This document shows positions 42,905 to 52,001 of a stretch of DNA of 64,000 bases, one piece after another. Source of the DNA: Gammaproteobacteria bacterium (GTDB lineage: Bacteria > Pseudomonadota > Gammaproteobacteria > Steroidobacterales > Foliamicaceae); NCBI GenBank assembly GCA_009845905.1, contig VXYS01000004.1, positions 62,001-126,000 of the forward strand, read 5' to 3'. Within the stretch, counting starts at the first letter, position 1, and every line of letters begins with the position of its first letter. Position numbers and translations under genes: made by a program. The notes beneath the pieces are model-generated. The model made no database searches. It was not told the DNA's origin and saw nothing but the letters and a program-made list of their open reading frames with translations.

Positions 42905-43650
42905 GATCCCGGATGCGCCAGCGGCTTGACGCCCTTCAGCCACAGGCGCAGGGCGTTGCTATGGATGCGCAACGTGACGTTGGCGGTCATCAACGGATAG
43001 CGCAGCAGGCTGCGCGCCAGGACGCCGCCCGAAACCGGTCGGCGTGTCAGCGCCAGGCTGGTCTGAAGCGTGGCCTCTTCCTCCTTGAGCACCTCGATGC
43101 TCAGCGACAGGCGCTCGCTGGGAGGGCCTGCCCAGCAGCGGTAGGACATGTCCATTGGTATAAAGGGAGATACGTGCATTTCCTTATTGAAATCAAACAA
43201 TTGCCCCCTACCCCCAGACTTGGCCTCAGCAGCGGGCAGCACGTAGCATACGCGCTCCTTCCAGGGCGTGTTGCTCACCTCCAGCACGTAACAGCGCGGC
43301 GTAGGGCTGTCCCGGTCGAAGCAGTAATAGACCGAGATCGGGTTGAAGATGTAGCCGAAATACCGCAGATGCGTCAGCAACCGCACCGGTCCGTCCAGAC
43401 GCAAGCCGCTCCGCTCGCGCACCAGCGCCCGCACCCCCTCGGCGAGATTGTCGCAGTTTCCATCCAGGTGGTCGCGCGGCTGGAAGCGTGCAAGCGCCGG
43501 TCGCCGCGTGGACCAAAGCCACCTTCCGGAAAAGACCTGGTCAAGCTCGTCCAGGTCCATGTACGCCATGAACAGGCGGTATTGAAACGCGTGCCTAGCC
43601 GGCCTGTGCCGGATATGCCTGACCCAGCCCTCGTAGATCGCGCTGTGCAT
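42901..43650 (-). CDS. DUF1365 family protein
   Basis: A 249-residue protein with the classic DUF1365 opening, 'SAIYEGWVRHIRHRPARHAF' and then 'YRLFMAYMDLDEL', 'LLTHLRYFGYIFNPISVYYCF', and 'NKEMHVSPFIPMDMSYRC'. The family always co-occurs with Cfa-like methyltransferases and FAD oxidoreductases and is presumed to act on membrane acyl chains, but its chemistry is unknown. It overlaps the FAD gene upstream by 56 bp and the Cfa-type gene by 4 bp. Codons around 43150-43200 are AT-rich (22 G or C in 60). Confidence 0.9.
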   Translation of the reverse strand: MHSAIYEGWVRHIRHRPARHAFQYRLFMAYMDLDELDQVFSGRWLWSTRRPALARFQPRDHLDGNCDNLAEGVRALVRERSGLRLDGPVRLLTHLRYFGYIFNPISVYYCFDRDSPTPRCYVLEVSNTPWKERVCYVLPAAEAKSGGRGQLFDFNKEMHVSPFIPMDMSYRCWAGPPSERLSLSIEVLKEEEATLQTSLALTRRPVSGGVLARSLLRYPLMTANVTLRIHSNALRLWLKGVKPLAHPGS

Positions 43651-44968
43651 ATGCGAATTTTGCCTGAATCTCCGGCCGGGCTGCCCATGCGCGCACGCTG
43701 CCGGCCGCTTTTAGCCCGCTCACCAGTCCGTCTTCATGAAAGCCCCACCCTGCCCATGCGCCGCAGAAAAAGCGATTGCCCGATCGGTTCAGTTCATCGA
43801 TCCTGCCCTGCGCGGCAAAGGCCTCCGCGCTGAAGACCGGGTGGGCGAAGCTGAGTTCCGCAATGACCTTCTCGCGGCGCAGAGGACGCAGCGGATTGAG
43901 CGTGACGCAAATCGGCTCCGGCGACTGGAGATGCTGGAGCACATTGAGGTTGTAGGTAACGGAAGCCTCGCGTCCGCTGGCGGGCGCCCGGTAATAGTTC
44001 CAGGAAGCCCACGCCAGCCGCCTTTTGGGAAGAACGGCGCGGTCGGTGTGCACGACCGCTGCGTTGCGCCGATACGGTATGGCGCTCAGCACCTGCCGCT
44101 CGAGCGGGCTGGGGTCCTTGATCAGGCGCAGCGCGTGGTCGCTGTGCACCGCCAGCACCGCGGCGTCGAATGTCTCCACGCCACGATCCGTTGCGACGCG
44201 AACCTCGCTGCCCGCGGACTCAATCGAGCGCACCGGCGAATCGGCCCTGACGCGCCCGCCGAAACCGCGCAGCACGGCATCCACATACCGGTCGGCGCCA
44301 CCGGGAATCATCCGCCATTGGCGGTGCCCCTTGGCGCCCAGCAGCATGTGGTTGGCCATGAAACGGAGCAGGTAGAGGCTCGGATAACGCTCGATCGATT
44401 GCACGGAACACGACCAGATGGCGCCCGTCATCGGCAGCAGGTAATCGTTCACCAGCTCCGGACCGTAACCGCCCTGATCCAGGAACTCCGCCACGCTGGT
44501 CTCGGCCAGTTCCCCTTCCCTTTCCGCCAACGCCCGGTTGGCGTCGCGATTGAACTTAAGTATGTCCCGCAGCATCCGGTAGTGCCTGGGGCGAAGAAGG
44601 TTACGCCGTTGCGCGAAGATCTTGTTCATCGTGCTGCCGTGATATTCCAGGCCGGACTGGTCGCAGCGCAGGCTGAAGCTCATCTCGGTGTCCCGCGCGG
44701 TTATGTTCAGCTCCCGCAACAGACGTGTGAACTGCGGGTAATTGGCCTCGTTGAACACCATGAAGCCCAGGTCGGCCCGGTATTCCTGCCCGAAGCGCTC
44801 GAATTCGAAGGTGCGGGTATGGCCGCCCGGCTTCTCCCGCGCCTCGAACAGCGTCACCTCATGTTCGCCGTCCAACTCTCTGGCCGCGGCAAGCCCGGAA
44901 ATTCCTGCGCCGATGACGGCGATGCGCAGTGGGTTGGCCGTCCCGAGACGGGTTACTTCAACGTCCAT
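43595..44968 (-). CDS. FAD-dependent amine-oxidase-like desaturase/oxidoreductase
   Basis: A 457-residue flavoprotein. 'IAVIGAGISGLAAARELD' near residue 14 is the FAD dinucleotide fold, followed by 'FEAREKPGGHTRTFEF', 'DLGFMVFNEANYPQFTRLL' and C-terminal 'NRFFCGAWAGWGFHEDGLVSGL'. The group sits with DUF1365 and Cfa genes and is sometimes annotated as a cyclopropane fatty acid associated oxidoreductase; in alphaproteobacteria a relative desaturates a methylated acyl chain on the way to furan fatty acids. ATG 44968 is used, since the frame upstream enters the divergent promoter. No sigma factor/ChrR pair is adjacent here. Confidence 0.88.
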   Translation of the reverse strand: MDVEVTRLGTANPLRIAVIGAGISGLAAARELDGEHEVTLFEAREKPGGHTRTFEFERFGQEYRADLGFMVFNEANYPQFTRLLRELNITARDTEMSFSLRCDQSGLEYHGSTMNKIFAQRRNLLRPRHYRMLRDILKFNRDANRALAEREGELAETSVAEFLDQGGYGPELVNDYLLPMTGAIWSCSVQSIERYPSLYLLRFMANHMLLGAKGHRQWRMIPGGADRYVDAVLRGFGGRVRADSPVRSIESAGSEVRVATDRGVETFDAAVLAVHSDHALRLIKDPSPLERQVLSAIPYRRNAAVVHTDRAVLPKRRLAWASWNYYRAPASGREASVTYNLNVLQHLQSPEPICVTLNPLRPLRREKVIAELSFAHPVFSAEAFAAQGRIDELNRSGNRFFCGAWAGWGFHEDGLVSGLKAAGSVRAWAARPEIQAKFAYAQRDLRGLGQAYPAQAG

Positions 44969-44973
44969 CCGGC

Positions 44974-44979
44974 TATAAT
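44974..44979 (+). promoter_or_regulatory. -10 box for the desaturase gene
   Basis: TATAAT, then TCGCAG, in the 74-bp divergent gap between the FAD oxidoreductase and the desaturase. The nearest -35 candidate, TTACTT at 44953, is only 15 bp away. Confidence 0.4.
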
Positions 44980-45042
44980 TCGCAGTACTCGCGCGCGCCG
45001 GATTCAGGCGCAGGCAGCAAGGAGCCCGGGAGGGATCGATTG

Positions 45043-45909
45043 GTGAAGACCGCAACGCGAAAGGCGCAACACAAGGCTCGGGTCGTAGTCATAGGAATGA
45101 TCGCCTTTCACCTGGCCTGCTTCGGCGCCATCTACACGGGCGTGAGCTGGACCGCCGTGATCGTCGCGGCCGCGCTCTACTTTCTGAGAGCCTTCGGCGT
45201 GACCGCGGGCTTTCACCGCCTGCTCGCCCATTCCTCGTACAGCGCGTCCCGCCCGGTGCGTTTCCTGCTGACCTTCCTCGGCAGCTGCGCCACCCAGGGC
45301 GGTCCCCTGTGGTGGGCGTCCCACCATCGCCGCCACCATCGCTATTCCGAGCGTGAAGGCGACGTGCATTCGCCGGTTCAGCGTGGCTTCTGGTACGCGC
45401 ATATCGGATGGATGTGGGATGCGGTGTGCTTCTCGGGCAACTACGCCAACATCAAGGACCTTCACCGTTACCCGGAAATCCGGATTCTACAGAAAGGCTA
45501 CGTTTTCCTGATCCTCGCCCAGGCCGCTGCCCTGTTCGGCCTTGGCGCGCTGCTGAACTGGCTGAACCCGGCCCTGGGAACGAGCGGTCTGCAGATGCTG
45601 GTCTGGGGTTTCTTCATCAGCACCGTGGCCTTGTGGCACGCCACCTTCATGGTGAATTCGGTCTGCCACCTGTGGGGAACGCGGCCCAACCCCGCCGGAG
45701 ACGGCAGCCGTAACAATTTCCTGGTGGCCCTGCTGACTCTCGGAGAAGGCTGGCACAACAACCACCACCGCTGGGCCTATTCCGCGCGGCACGGACTGCG
45801 CTGGTGGCAGATCGACGTCACCTGGATGGGCCTGCTGCTGATGAAGCAGCTCCGCCTGGTCCGCGATCTCCGCCTGCCCGCCCGGAGAGTGGCGCCCGCG
45901 CAAACCTGA
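45043..45909 (+). CDS. Acyl-CoA/acyl-lipid delta-9-type desaturase
   Basis: A 288-residue membrane di-iron desaturase. The three histidine boxes are intact: HRLLAH near residue 58, 'HHRRHHR' near 90 and 'GEGWHNNHHRWAY' near 237. Four hydrophobic helices flank them. GTG at 45043 follows GGGAGGG by about 9 bp and gives the usual length. The family inserts a cis double bond, here perhaps providing the substrate for the divergent FAD-DUF1365-Cfa genes. Its last 92 bp overlap, on the opposite strand, the end of the DUF4166 gene. Confidence 0.92.
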   Translation: MKTATRKAQHKARVVVIGMIAFHLACFGAIYTGVSWTAVIVAAALYFLRAFGVTAGFHRLLAHSSYSASRPVRFLLTFLGSCATQGGPLWWASHHRRHHRYSEREGDVHSPVQRGFWYAHIGWMWDAVCFSGNYANIKDLHRYPEIRILQKGYVFLILAQAAALFGLGALLNWLNPALGTSGLQMLVWGFFISTVALWHATFMVNSVCHLWGTRPNPAGDGSRNNFLVALLTLGEGWHNNHHRWAYSARHGLRWWQIDVTWMGLLLMKQLRLVRDLRLPARRVAPAQT

Positions 45910-47581
45910 GGTAGCCCCGGTAACGGATGACAAATCCCGCCAGCGGCAGGCGGATCTCCACGTCGAAACAGAATCGATTGTCCTTCGCGTATTCGTAAGA
46001 ATCACCGCTCGGCATCAAGCTGCGCGGTAGCGGCAATCCGAGAAAACTCCATCCCCGCATAACCAGGTTCAGGCGGTCGTCGTCCGGAACCAGGGCCATT
46101 GCGAACGTCAAAGGACCGAACCGCTCGCACAGCAGGTGCTCGAAGCGGCCGGATCCCGCACTGAACGTGCTGGCGAAGACCTGGCCTCCAAAGTCGCGCG
46201 TCCACTTGTCGAAATACCCATGGCGCTCGAAAGTCACCGATACGGGCACGTTCTCGCCGGCCGCGGGAAACCGCATGATCCAGGCCAATATCCGCGCCAG
46301 CACTCCCCTGCCCCGCGTGATCGACGACTGTCCGCTGACCGTCAGCTTCGGCCCGGCGCCATGCACGGCCCTGAGAACGGCGGGAAGCGATTGCCAGGCC
46401 GTGCCCAAAATCCGCGCATGCAGGCATGGCTCGCCGGCTCCTGCGCCGTTTCGTATGCCGATGGAGATGGGCCGTTCCGCGAACACGCGCCCGTAGTCGG
46501 ATAATTCCAGCGCCGCGGTCGCGGGCCGGGCGCCGGCCCCGGGCGTCCGTCCGTCCAGCCAGTTGCGGACAATCGCCTCCACCGCCATCGACGGAATGTA
46601 GAGGCCGTGATGGCCTTCCGCCAGGAGGTGCACCGATCGGCTGATGTCGGCTCCCTCCGCATCCCTGCCTCTCACTTCCACGAACATGCCGCCTCGATGC
46701 TCGCCCCAGCGTACGTTGTTGGCCGTCGAGTGAATAAGCCGCGCGAGCGGCGTCAGCGAAGGGAGCAGTCCCAGCCTTACCAGCCCGGCAAACCATCGCA
46801 GCAGGCAGTGCAGGATCGCGGGCTCCGGGGCGGCGCCCATCCAGACATCCTTCACCTCCGGCCATTCATCGGCCAGCAACTGCAGGTCCGGCACGTCGAC
46901 CAGCGAAAACGTGCGGGGAAACAGCGGAATTTCGCCCGGCGGCGCAATCGTGAACCTTCTCGTTTCCCGCAAGGCGCGGGCGGTTTGCTCGCTTCCTCGC
47001 CGCCGCACCGGGATTCCCGTGCCCGCGTAACCCGCAATGGCACGGATCACGTTGTATCCGACGCCGGCATACGGAGAAGGCGCGATCCCGCCCGTTATCG
47101 AATCAATGCACCGGAAATCGGTTGCGAGATCGCGAACCATGGCGGCCGAAAGCACGGGAAAACTGCTGACTCCGGACAAGACCACCAATTCTTTCTCCTT
47201 GGCTGTCGCATCAAATTGCCGAGTGCCCCGGAGGAAATCGGGACTGTCGGCGAGATCCAGGTAATGCGTGCGCGTGGCCAGCGCGGCCTTGACCACGCGA
47301 TAGGGGTCCTTCCCGTAAGACTGGAACGGTCCGGACGCGTCAACAACAATGTCCGGATTGACTTTCTCGATCCGCCGGGCCACGTCCCCATCACGATCCA
47401 CTGTCAGTGCTTCACGAGAGGCCCCCGGAGGAAGCGCATGACAGAAAGACAGCGCGGCGGACTTTGAGCGGCCGGCGATTACAAGAGAAATGCGCTTTTC
47501 CCGGCAAAGCAATTCGGCCAGCCGGCCGCCGAATGTGCCGTAACCCCCGATGACGAGCAGGCGGAGGCGTTGGTTTTTCAA
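45818..47581 (-). CDS. Saccharopine-dehydrogenase-like NAD(P)-binding protein with DUF4166
   Basis: A 587-residue two-part protein. The N-terminus 'RLLVIGGYGTFGGRLAELL' is a Rossmann NAD(P) site, continuing with 'DIVVDASGPFQSYG' and 'THYLDLADSPDFL' as in saccharopine dehydrogenase-like reductases. The C-terminal 200 residues are DUF4166 ('GPKLTVSGQSSITRG', 'FERHGYFDKWTRDFGG'). The start is uncertain: TTG at 47581 follows AGAGG and starts right at the Rossmann fold, while ATG at 47632 would place a copy of the hairpin repeat inside the gene. It lies 56 bp downstream of ccmI but its function fits better with the lipid genes. Confidence 0.82.
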   Translation of the reverse strand: MKNQRLRLLVIGGYGTFGGRLAELLCREKRISLVIAGRSKSAALSFCHALPPGASREALTVDRDGDVARRIEKVNPDIVVDASGPFQSYGKDPYRVVKAALATRTHYLDLADSPDFLRGTRQFDATAKEKELVVLSGVSSFPVLSAAMVRDLATDFRCIDSITGGIAPSPYAGVGYNVIRAIAGYAGTGIPVRRRGSEQTARALRETRRFTIAPPGEIPLFPRTFSLVDVPDLQLLADEWPEVKDVWMGAAPEPAILHCLLRWFAGLVRLGLLPSLTPLARLIHSTANNVRWGEHRGGMFVEVRGRDAEGADISRSVHLLAEGHHGLYIPSMAVEAIVRNWLDGRTPGAGARPATAALELSDYGRVFAERPISIGIRNGAGAGEPCLHARILGTAWQSLPAVLRAVHGAGPKLTVSGQSSITRGRGVLARILAWIMRFPAAGENVPVSVTFERHGYFDKWTRDFGGQVFASTFSAGSGRFEHLLCERFGPLTFAMALVPDDDRLNLVMRGWSFLGLPLPRSLMPSGDSYEYAKDNRFCFDVEIRLPLAGFVIRYRGYLRFARAPLSGRAGGDRGPGGAASSAAGPSR

Positions 47582-47597
47582 GTTGCCTCTAATGGAT

Positions 47598-47623
47598 GAG
47601 GGCGGGGACGCCCCTCCCCTCCC
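47598..47623 (-). repeat. GGGCGTCCC hairpin repeat, minus orientation
   Basis: On the minus strand the core reads GAGGGGCGTCCCCGCCCTC, clearly related to the 15.8 and 38.8 kb copies. It occupies the gap between ccmI and the DUF4166 gene. Confidence 0.55.
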
Positions 47624-47637
47624 AGGATGCACGTTCG

Positions 47638-48642
47638 CTAGGGCTGATGGAGCAGTTCGAGCTCCAGGGCGCCCTGCCCTGCCTGCCAGGCGGTCTCGGC
47701 CTCGTAGTCGCCGGGGCCGGACGTGGTCTGTCCGCTGGCGGATAGCCGGGCGGTAATCGCCAGTTCCGGCTGGTCGGAAATCTTCGCGCCGGGGAGCATC
47801 GCGTCGGCGTCGCTCAGCCGGACTTCCAGCGGGAAGCGCGCGCCGTCCACGCGCTTTGCGGCCAGCGGCGGGCCGGCCTGTCCGGGAATGCGCGCCACGA
47901 TAAACAGGACGGCGCCGGGCGGCGGGGTGGCCGGCGGCCCCAGGGTCAGGCGAAGCTCCACGTTGCCTTCCGCGGCGACGGCTACGCCGGACTCAACGCG
48001 CGCTCCCAGGCGATTCAGTTCTCCTTCGACGATCGCCCGCACCTCGGGCGTGACCGGGCCTTCCAGCATCGCCCTCCAGCGCTGCACGGCGATCACGTCC
48101 TGGCCGGTTGCGCTGGCCCGCAGGCCGCCGTACCAGAGCCCCTTGGGATTGGCGGGGTCCGCCAGCAGCACCTGTTCGACCATTTGTCCCGCGTCCTCCA
48201 GCAGCCGCTGGGGATTGCCGAGGATCAGCGCCTCGGCCTTGCCCATCAGAGCGTCCATGTCCCGGCCCCCGGTCAGATCCAGCACCCGGTCGAAGGCCTG
48301 CACCGCGTCGGAATAACGCTCGACCTGGGTGTAGGAAGCTCCCAGCAGCATCCACCCCCTGGGATCGTCCGGCGACGCTTCCAGCCTTGCGCGCAGCGGA
48401 CCGATCAGTTCCTCGACTCTCGGAGGCGTACCGTCCTCGCCCGTTTCAAGGCCGGCATGGGCCCATTCGTAGTTGCTGGACTGCAGGTAGATCAGCGCGG
48501 CCAGGACCGGAATCAGCAGGCACGAGGCGGTCAGTGCCGCGGTGCTTGCGGGCTTGCCGCGGTCGCGCCACAACTGCGGCGCGACGCAGGCCAGCGCCGC
48601 CAAGGCCAGGACCACGCAGATTACGACGAAGCCGGCTACCAT
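47638..48642 (-). CDS. ccmI: Cytochrome c maturation protein CcmI (CycH)
   Basis: A 334-residue protein with two N-terminal transmembrane helices (about 2-22 and 35-53), then a TPR domain ('WMLLGASYTQVERYSDAVQAFDR'), and a periplasmic Ig-like C-terminal domain ('GAVLFIVARIPGQAGPPLAAKRV'). CcmI chaperones apocytochrome c to the CcmFH heme ligation complex. It is the last ccm gene in the operon. Confidence 0.92.
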   Translation of the reverse strand: MVAGFVVICVVLALAALACVAPQLWRDRGKPASTAALTASCLLIPVLAALIYLQSSNYEWAHAGLETGEDGTPPRVEELIGPLRARLEASPDDPRGWMLLGASYTQVERYSDAVQAFDRVLDLTGGRDMDALMGKAEALILGNPQRLLEDAGQMVEQVLLADPANPKGLWYGGLRASATGQDVIAVQRWRAMLEGPVTPEVRAIVEGELNRLGARVESGVAVAAEGNVELRLTLGPPATPPPGAVLFIVARIPGQAGPPLAAKRVDGARFPLEVRLSDADAMLPGAKISDQPELAITARLSASGQTTSGPGDYEAETAWQAGQGALELELLHQP

Positions 48643-48658
48643 GTCCTGTGCCCGGGCC

Positions 48659-49066
48659 CTAGTCCTCTTCGGGTATCGGCATCTTCATGCGGCGCCGGAT
48701 GACCAGCGCAATGGCGCCCAGCGCCAGGACCACGATCACGCCGGGCCCGATCCAGAGGAGCAGCGTATTGGGCGCAAGCCGGGGGCGGTAGAGGGCGAAG
48801 TCGCCATACCGATCGAGCAGGAACTGCTTGACATCGGATTCGCTTGCGCCGCCCTCGACCATGCGGCGCAATTCGCGGCGCATGTCCCTGGCCAGCGGCG
48901 CGTCGGAATCGGCCAGGTTCTGGTTCTGGCAGACCATGCAGCGCACTTCCTCCAGCAGCTTGCGGTAGAGGCTCTGCTGTTCGGCGGTCTGCAGCGGCGC
49001 CTCCGTATCCACGGCGCTCGCGCTTGCCGCCATCAGCACCAGCAGAACTGCAGCCAGGCTTTTCAT
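48659..49066 (-). CDS. ccmH: Cytochrome c maturation protein CcmH
   Basis: A 135-residue protein with cleavable signal (ASA at about 18), the redox motif 'RCMVCQNQNLADSDAPLA', a conserved 'FLLDRYGDFALYRP', and one C-terminal transmembrane helix. It reduces or holds the apocytochrome CXXCH cysteines for heme attachment. The short form means CcmI is a separate gene, as seen here. Start forms an ATGA-type overlap with ccmG. Confidence 0.94.
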   Translation of the reverse strand: MKSLAAVLLVLMAASASAVDTEAPLQTAEQQSLYRKLLEEVRCMVCQNQNLADSDAPLARDMRRELRRMVEGGASESDVKQFLLDRYGDFALYRPRLAPNTLLLWIGPGVIVVLALGAIALVIRRRMKMPIPEED

Positions 49067-49605
49067 TGCGATTGACCCTCAAGGACCGGCAGGAACACGT
49101 CCGCGAATACGGCGCCGTCCAGCGGGCCCACATGCCGGTACCGCACGATGCCGTCGGCGTCGATCAGGAAGGTCTCCGGGGCTCCGTAGACGCCCCAGTC
49201 GATTCCGGCGCGCCCGTCGGCATCGACGGCGATGGCCCGGTAGGGATTGCCCCTGAGTTGCAGCCACTCCATCGCGTCCTCGTGACCGTCCTTCCAGTTG
49301 AGACCGTAGAGCGGCGCGCCGACGCGGCCCAGCGCCATCAGGAACTCGTGCTCGACGATGCAGCCCGAGCACCAACTTGCCCAGACGTTGAGCATCCACG
49401 GCCCCTCCTCGACGTCCTGCAGGGAAAACGTGGCGTTGGGCTCCAGAAGCTCCGGCAGCGCGAATTCGGGGGCCGGGCGGCCGACAAGGGGCGACGGCAC
49501 CAGGCTGGGATCGCGGCCCAGGCTGACGCCAAAGAAATACACCATCACCAACAGCACCGCACACGGCAGCAGCAGGATCCAGCGGATGCGCCGGCGGCCG
49601 CTCAT
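49063..49605 (-). CDS. ccmG: Cytochrome c maturation thioredoxin CcmG (DsbE)
   Basis: A 180-residue membrane-anchored thioredoxin. One N-terminal helix (about 8-26) is followed by 'GRPAPEFALPEL', active site 'WASWCSGCIVEHEFL', and 'GVYGAPETFLIDADGIVRYRHVG' with the cis-Pro and the family's GVYGAPET motif. The usual WCxxC dipeptide here is SG. It keeps CcmH and apocytochromes reduced in the periplasm. Confidence 0.95.
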   Translation of the reverse strand: MSGRRRIRWILLLPCAVLLVMVYFFGVSLGRDPSLVPSPLVGRPAPEFALPELLEPNATFSLQDVEEGPWMLNVWASWCSGCIVEHEFLMALGRVGAPLYGLNWKDGHEDAMEWLQLRGNPYRAIAVDADGRAGIDWGVYGAPETFLIDADGIVRYRHVGPLDGAVFADVFLPVLEGQSQ

Positions 49606-51533
49606 GATTCATCCTCTTTCGGCGCAGCCACCCGGTAGCGGCGGTCCGATATCGCCAGCAGTCCGCCCAGGCCCATGATCAGCGCGCCCAGCCAGATGAA
49701 CCGCACCAGCGGCTTGACCTGCACCCGCACGCTCCAGGCTTCCTCCCCCAGCGGTTCGCCCAGCGCGACGAACAGGTCGTGGCGCCAGCCGGCATCGATT
49801 CCGGCCTCGGTCATCGGGCTCTGCTGCACTTCGTACACCCGCTTTTGCGGATACAGCGTGGTCACCGGCCGGCCGTCGCGCGAAACATTGACAACACCCT
49901 GCGCGGCCCGGTAATTCGGACCCTGGACGTCCTCAATGCGATCGAGCTGGAATTCGTATCCGGACACTTGAAGGCTTTCGCCGAGCGCCAGCCTGCGGTC
50001 GGTTTCCACACCCCAGGCGGAAACCACGACGATGCCCAGCGTGGTTACACCCAGTCCGCAGTGCGCTACCTGCATGCCCCAGGACGAACGACTCGGTTTC
50101 GGGCCGCGCCTGAGCAGCCAGGCCACGGGATCGCGAAGAGCCGAGGCAATCACCCATACGGCGATCAGGATTCCGATGGCGGTCAAGACTCCCGCGAAGC
50201 CGTATGCAGCGACGGTCAGTACGATTCCCGCGAGAACAGCTACCGCGGCAGGCACCCTGAGCTTGCGTCCCCAGGCAGCCGTATCGGTCGCCTTCCAGGA
50301 AGCGTGCATGCCGGCGCCCACGACCAGCAGCAGCGGCAGCATGGGAAGGATGAAAACCAGGTTGAAATACGGCGGGCCCACCGAGATCTTGCCCATGTCC
50401 ATTGCGTCCAGCGCCAGCGGGTAGAGCGTGCCGAACAGCACCAGCACCGTGGCGGCGCTCAGCAGCACCGTGTTGACCAGCAGCGCGGACTCCCGCGACA
50501 CCAGCTTGAATCCCGTCTGGGGGTTGGTGGCCGCGTTACGGAGCGCGTACAGCAGCAGCGCGCCACCCATCACGACCGCCAGGAACACCAGGATGAACAG
50601 CCCGCGCGCCGGGTCGCTGGCGAAGGCATGCACCGAAACGAGCACGCCGGAGCGGACCAGGAACGTGCCCAGCAGGCTCAAACCGAAGGCGGCGATCGCC
50701 AGCAGCAGCGTCGTGTTGCCGAAAAGCCCGCGGCGCTCCGTGACGGCCAGCGTGTGGATCAGCGCGGTGCCCGCCAGCCAGGGCATGAACGAGGCGTTCT
50801 CCACCGGGTCCCAGAACCACCATCCGCCCCAGCCCAGCTCGTAGTAGGCCCACCAGCTCCCCAGTGCGATCCCCACCGTCAGGAACATCCAGGCCGCGGT
50901 GGTCCACGGGCGGGTCCAGCGCGCCCAGCGCCGGTCCAATCGCCCGCTCAGCAGTGCCGCGATCGCGAAGGCGAAGGGCACGGCCATCCCCACGTAGCCC
51001 ATGTAGAGCAATGGCGGGTGAATCGCCATGGCCGGGTCCTGCAGCAGCGGGTTGAGGTCGGCGCCGTCCGCTGCCGCCGGAAAGAGCCGCAGGAAAGGGT
51101 TGGAGGTGAGCAGGATGAACAGCAAAAAGCCGATGCTCACCAGCCCCAGCACGCCGAGGACCCGAGCCCTGAGCACCTGCGGGAGCGTGCGGCTGGCCAG
51201 CGCCACGGCCGCCGTCCAACTGCTCAGAATAAGTTGCCAGAGAACCAGCGAACCTTCGTGCGCGCCCCAGATGGCCGCGAAACGGTACATGGCCGGCAGC
51301 TTCAGGTTCGAGTGCTGGGCCACGTACTGGACGCTGAAGTCATGGCGGAAGAAGCTCACCGCCAGCATGGCGAACGCCAGCGCGACAAACGCGAGCATCC
51401 CCAGGGCGCAGGGCCGGGCCACGTCCATCCAGCGGACGTTGCCCGTATGCGCCCCCGCCAGCGGGAACACCGCCAGCGCGACCGCCAGACACAAAGCAAG
51501 CGCCAGGCTGATCTGGCCGATTTCAGGAACCAT
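49602..51533 (-). CDS. ccmF: Heme lyase CcmF
   Basis: A 643-residue polytopic protein with about fifteen helices. The tryptophan-rich WWD domain 'ELGWGGWWFWDPVENASFMPWL' is complete, and conserved periplasmic histidines are seen in 'IWGAHEGSLVLW', 'DPAMAIHPPLLYMGY' and 'GTALIHTLAVTERRG'. It ligates heme from CcmE to apocytochrome with CcmH and CcmI. The length is normal and its start lies 21 bp after the ccmE stop. Confidence 0.97.
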   Translation of the reverse strand: MVPEIGQISLALALCLAVALAVFPLAGAHTGNVRWMDVARPCALGMLAFVALAFAMLAVSFFRHDFSVQYVAQHSNLKLPAMYRFAAIWGAHEGSLVLWQLILSSWTAAVALASRTLPQVLRARVLGVLGLVSIGFLLFILLTSNPFLRLFPAAADGADLNPLLQDPAMAIHPPLLYMGYVGMAVPFAFAIAALLSGRLDRRWARWTRPWTTAAWMFLTVGIALGSWWAYYELGWGGWWFWDPVENASFMPWLAGTALIHTLAVTERRGLFGNTTLLLAIAAFGLSLLGTFLVRSGVLVSVHAFASDPARGLFILVFLAVVMGGALLLYALRNAATNPQTGFKLVSRESALLVNTVLLSAATVLVLFGTLYPLALDAMDMGKISVGPPYFNLVFILPMLPLLLVVGAGMHASWKATDTAAWGRKLRVPAAVAVLAGIVLTVAAYGFAGVLTAIGILIAVWVIASALRDPVAWLLRRGPKPSRSSWGMQVAHCGLGVTTLGIVVVSAWGVETDRRLALGESLQVSGYEFQLDRIEDVQGPNYRAAQGVVNVSRDGRPVTTLYPQKRVYEVQQSPMTEAGIDAGWRHDLFVALGEPLGEEAWSVRVQVKPLVRFIWLGALIMGLGGLLAISDRRYRVAAPKEDES

Positions 51534-51554
51534 TACTTCTTGTGCCTGGAGGCG

Positions 51555-52001
51555 TCAGCGGAGGGAAGCATCCGGGGGGTGGCCCCGTTCTTCCAGCATT
51601 TCCGCGACTTCCGGCGGCATGTAGTTCTCGTCGTGGCGGGCCAGGACCTCGTCGGCCTCGAACAGCCCGTCCGCGCTAACCCAGCCGTGGGCGACGACGC
51701 CCTGCCCCTCACGGAACAGGTCCGGCAGGACGCCGGCGTAGGCCACGGTAATCGTGCGATCCAGGTCGGTCACGTCGAAACGCACTTCCAGCGAACCGGG
51801 CGTGCGCCGCACGCTGCCCTGTTCGACCAGCCCGCCGACCCGCAGGCGCCGCCCTTCCGGCGCCTCGCCCGCGGCAATCTGCGTGGGCGTGTAGAAATAC
51901 AGCATGTTCTGCTCGAAGGCGGTCAGCACCAGCGCCGTCGCCGCCACCAGGCAGACAAGCCCGCCGGTCATCGCGACCATCCGGCGCCGGCGCGGCGTCA
52001 T
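51555..52001 (-). CDS. ccmE: Heme chaperone CcmE
   Basis: A 148-residue protein with one N-terminal helix and an OB-fold. 'EVLARHDENYMPPEV' contains the His that binds heme covalently and the conserved Tyr four residues on. 'MLYFYTPTQI' and 'RRLRVGGLVEQGSV' are typical. The ATG overlaps the ccmD stop (ATGA). Confidence 0.96.
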   Translation of the reverse strand: MTPRRRRMVAMTGGLVCLVAATALVLTAFEQNMLYFYTPTQIAAGEAPEGRRLRVGGLVEQGSVRRTPGSLEVRFDVTDLDRTITVAYAGVLPDLFREGQGVVAHGWVSADGLFEADEVLARHDENYMPPEVAEMLEERGHPPDASLR

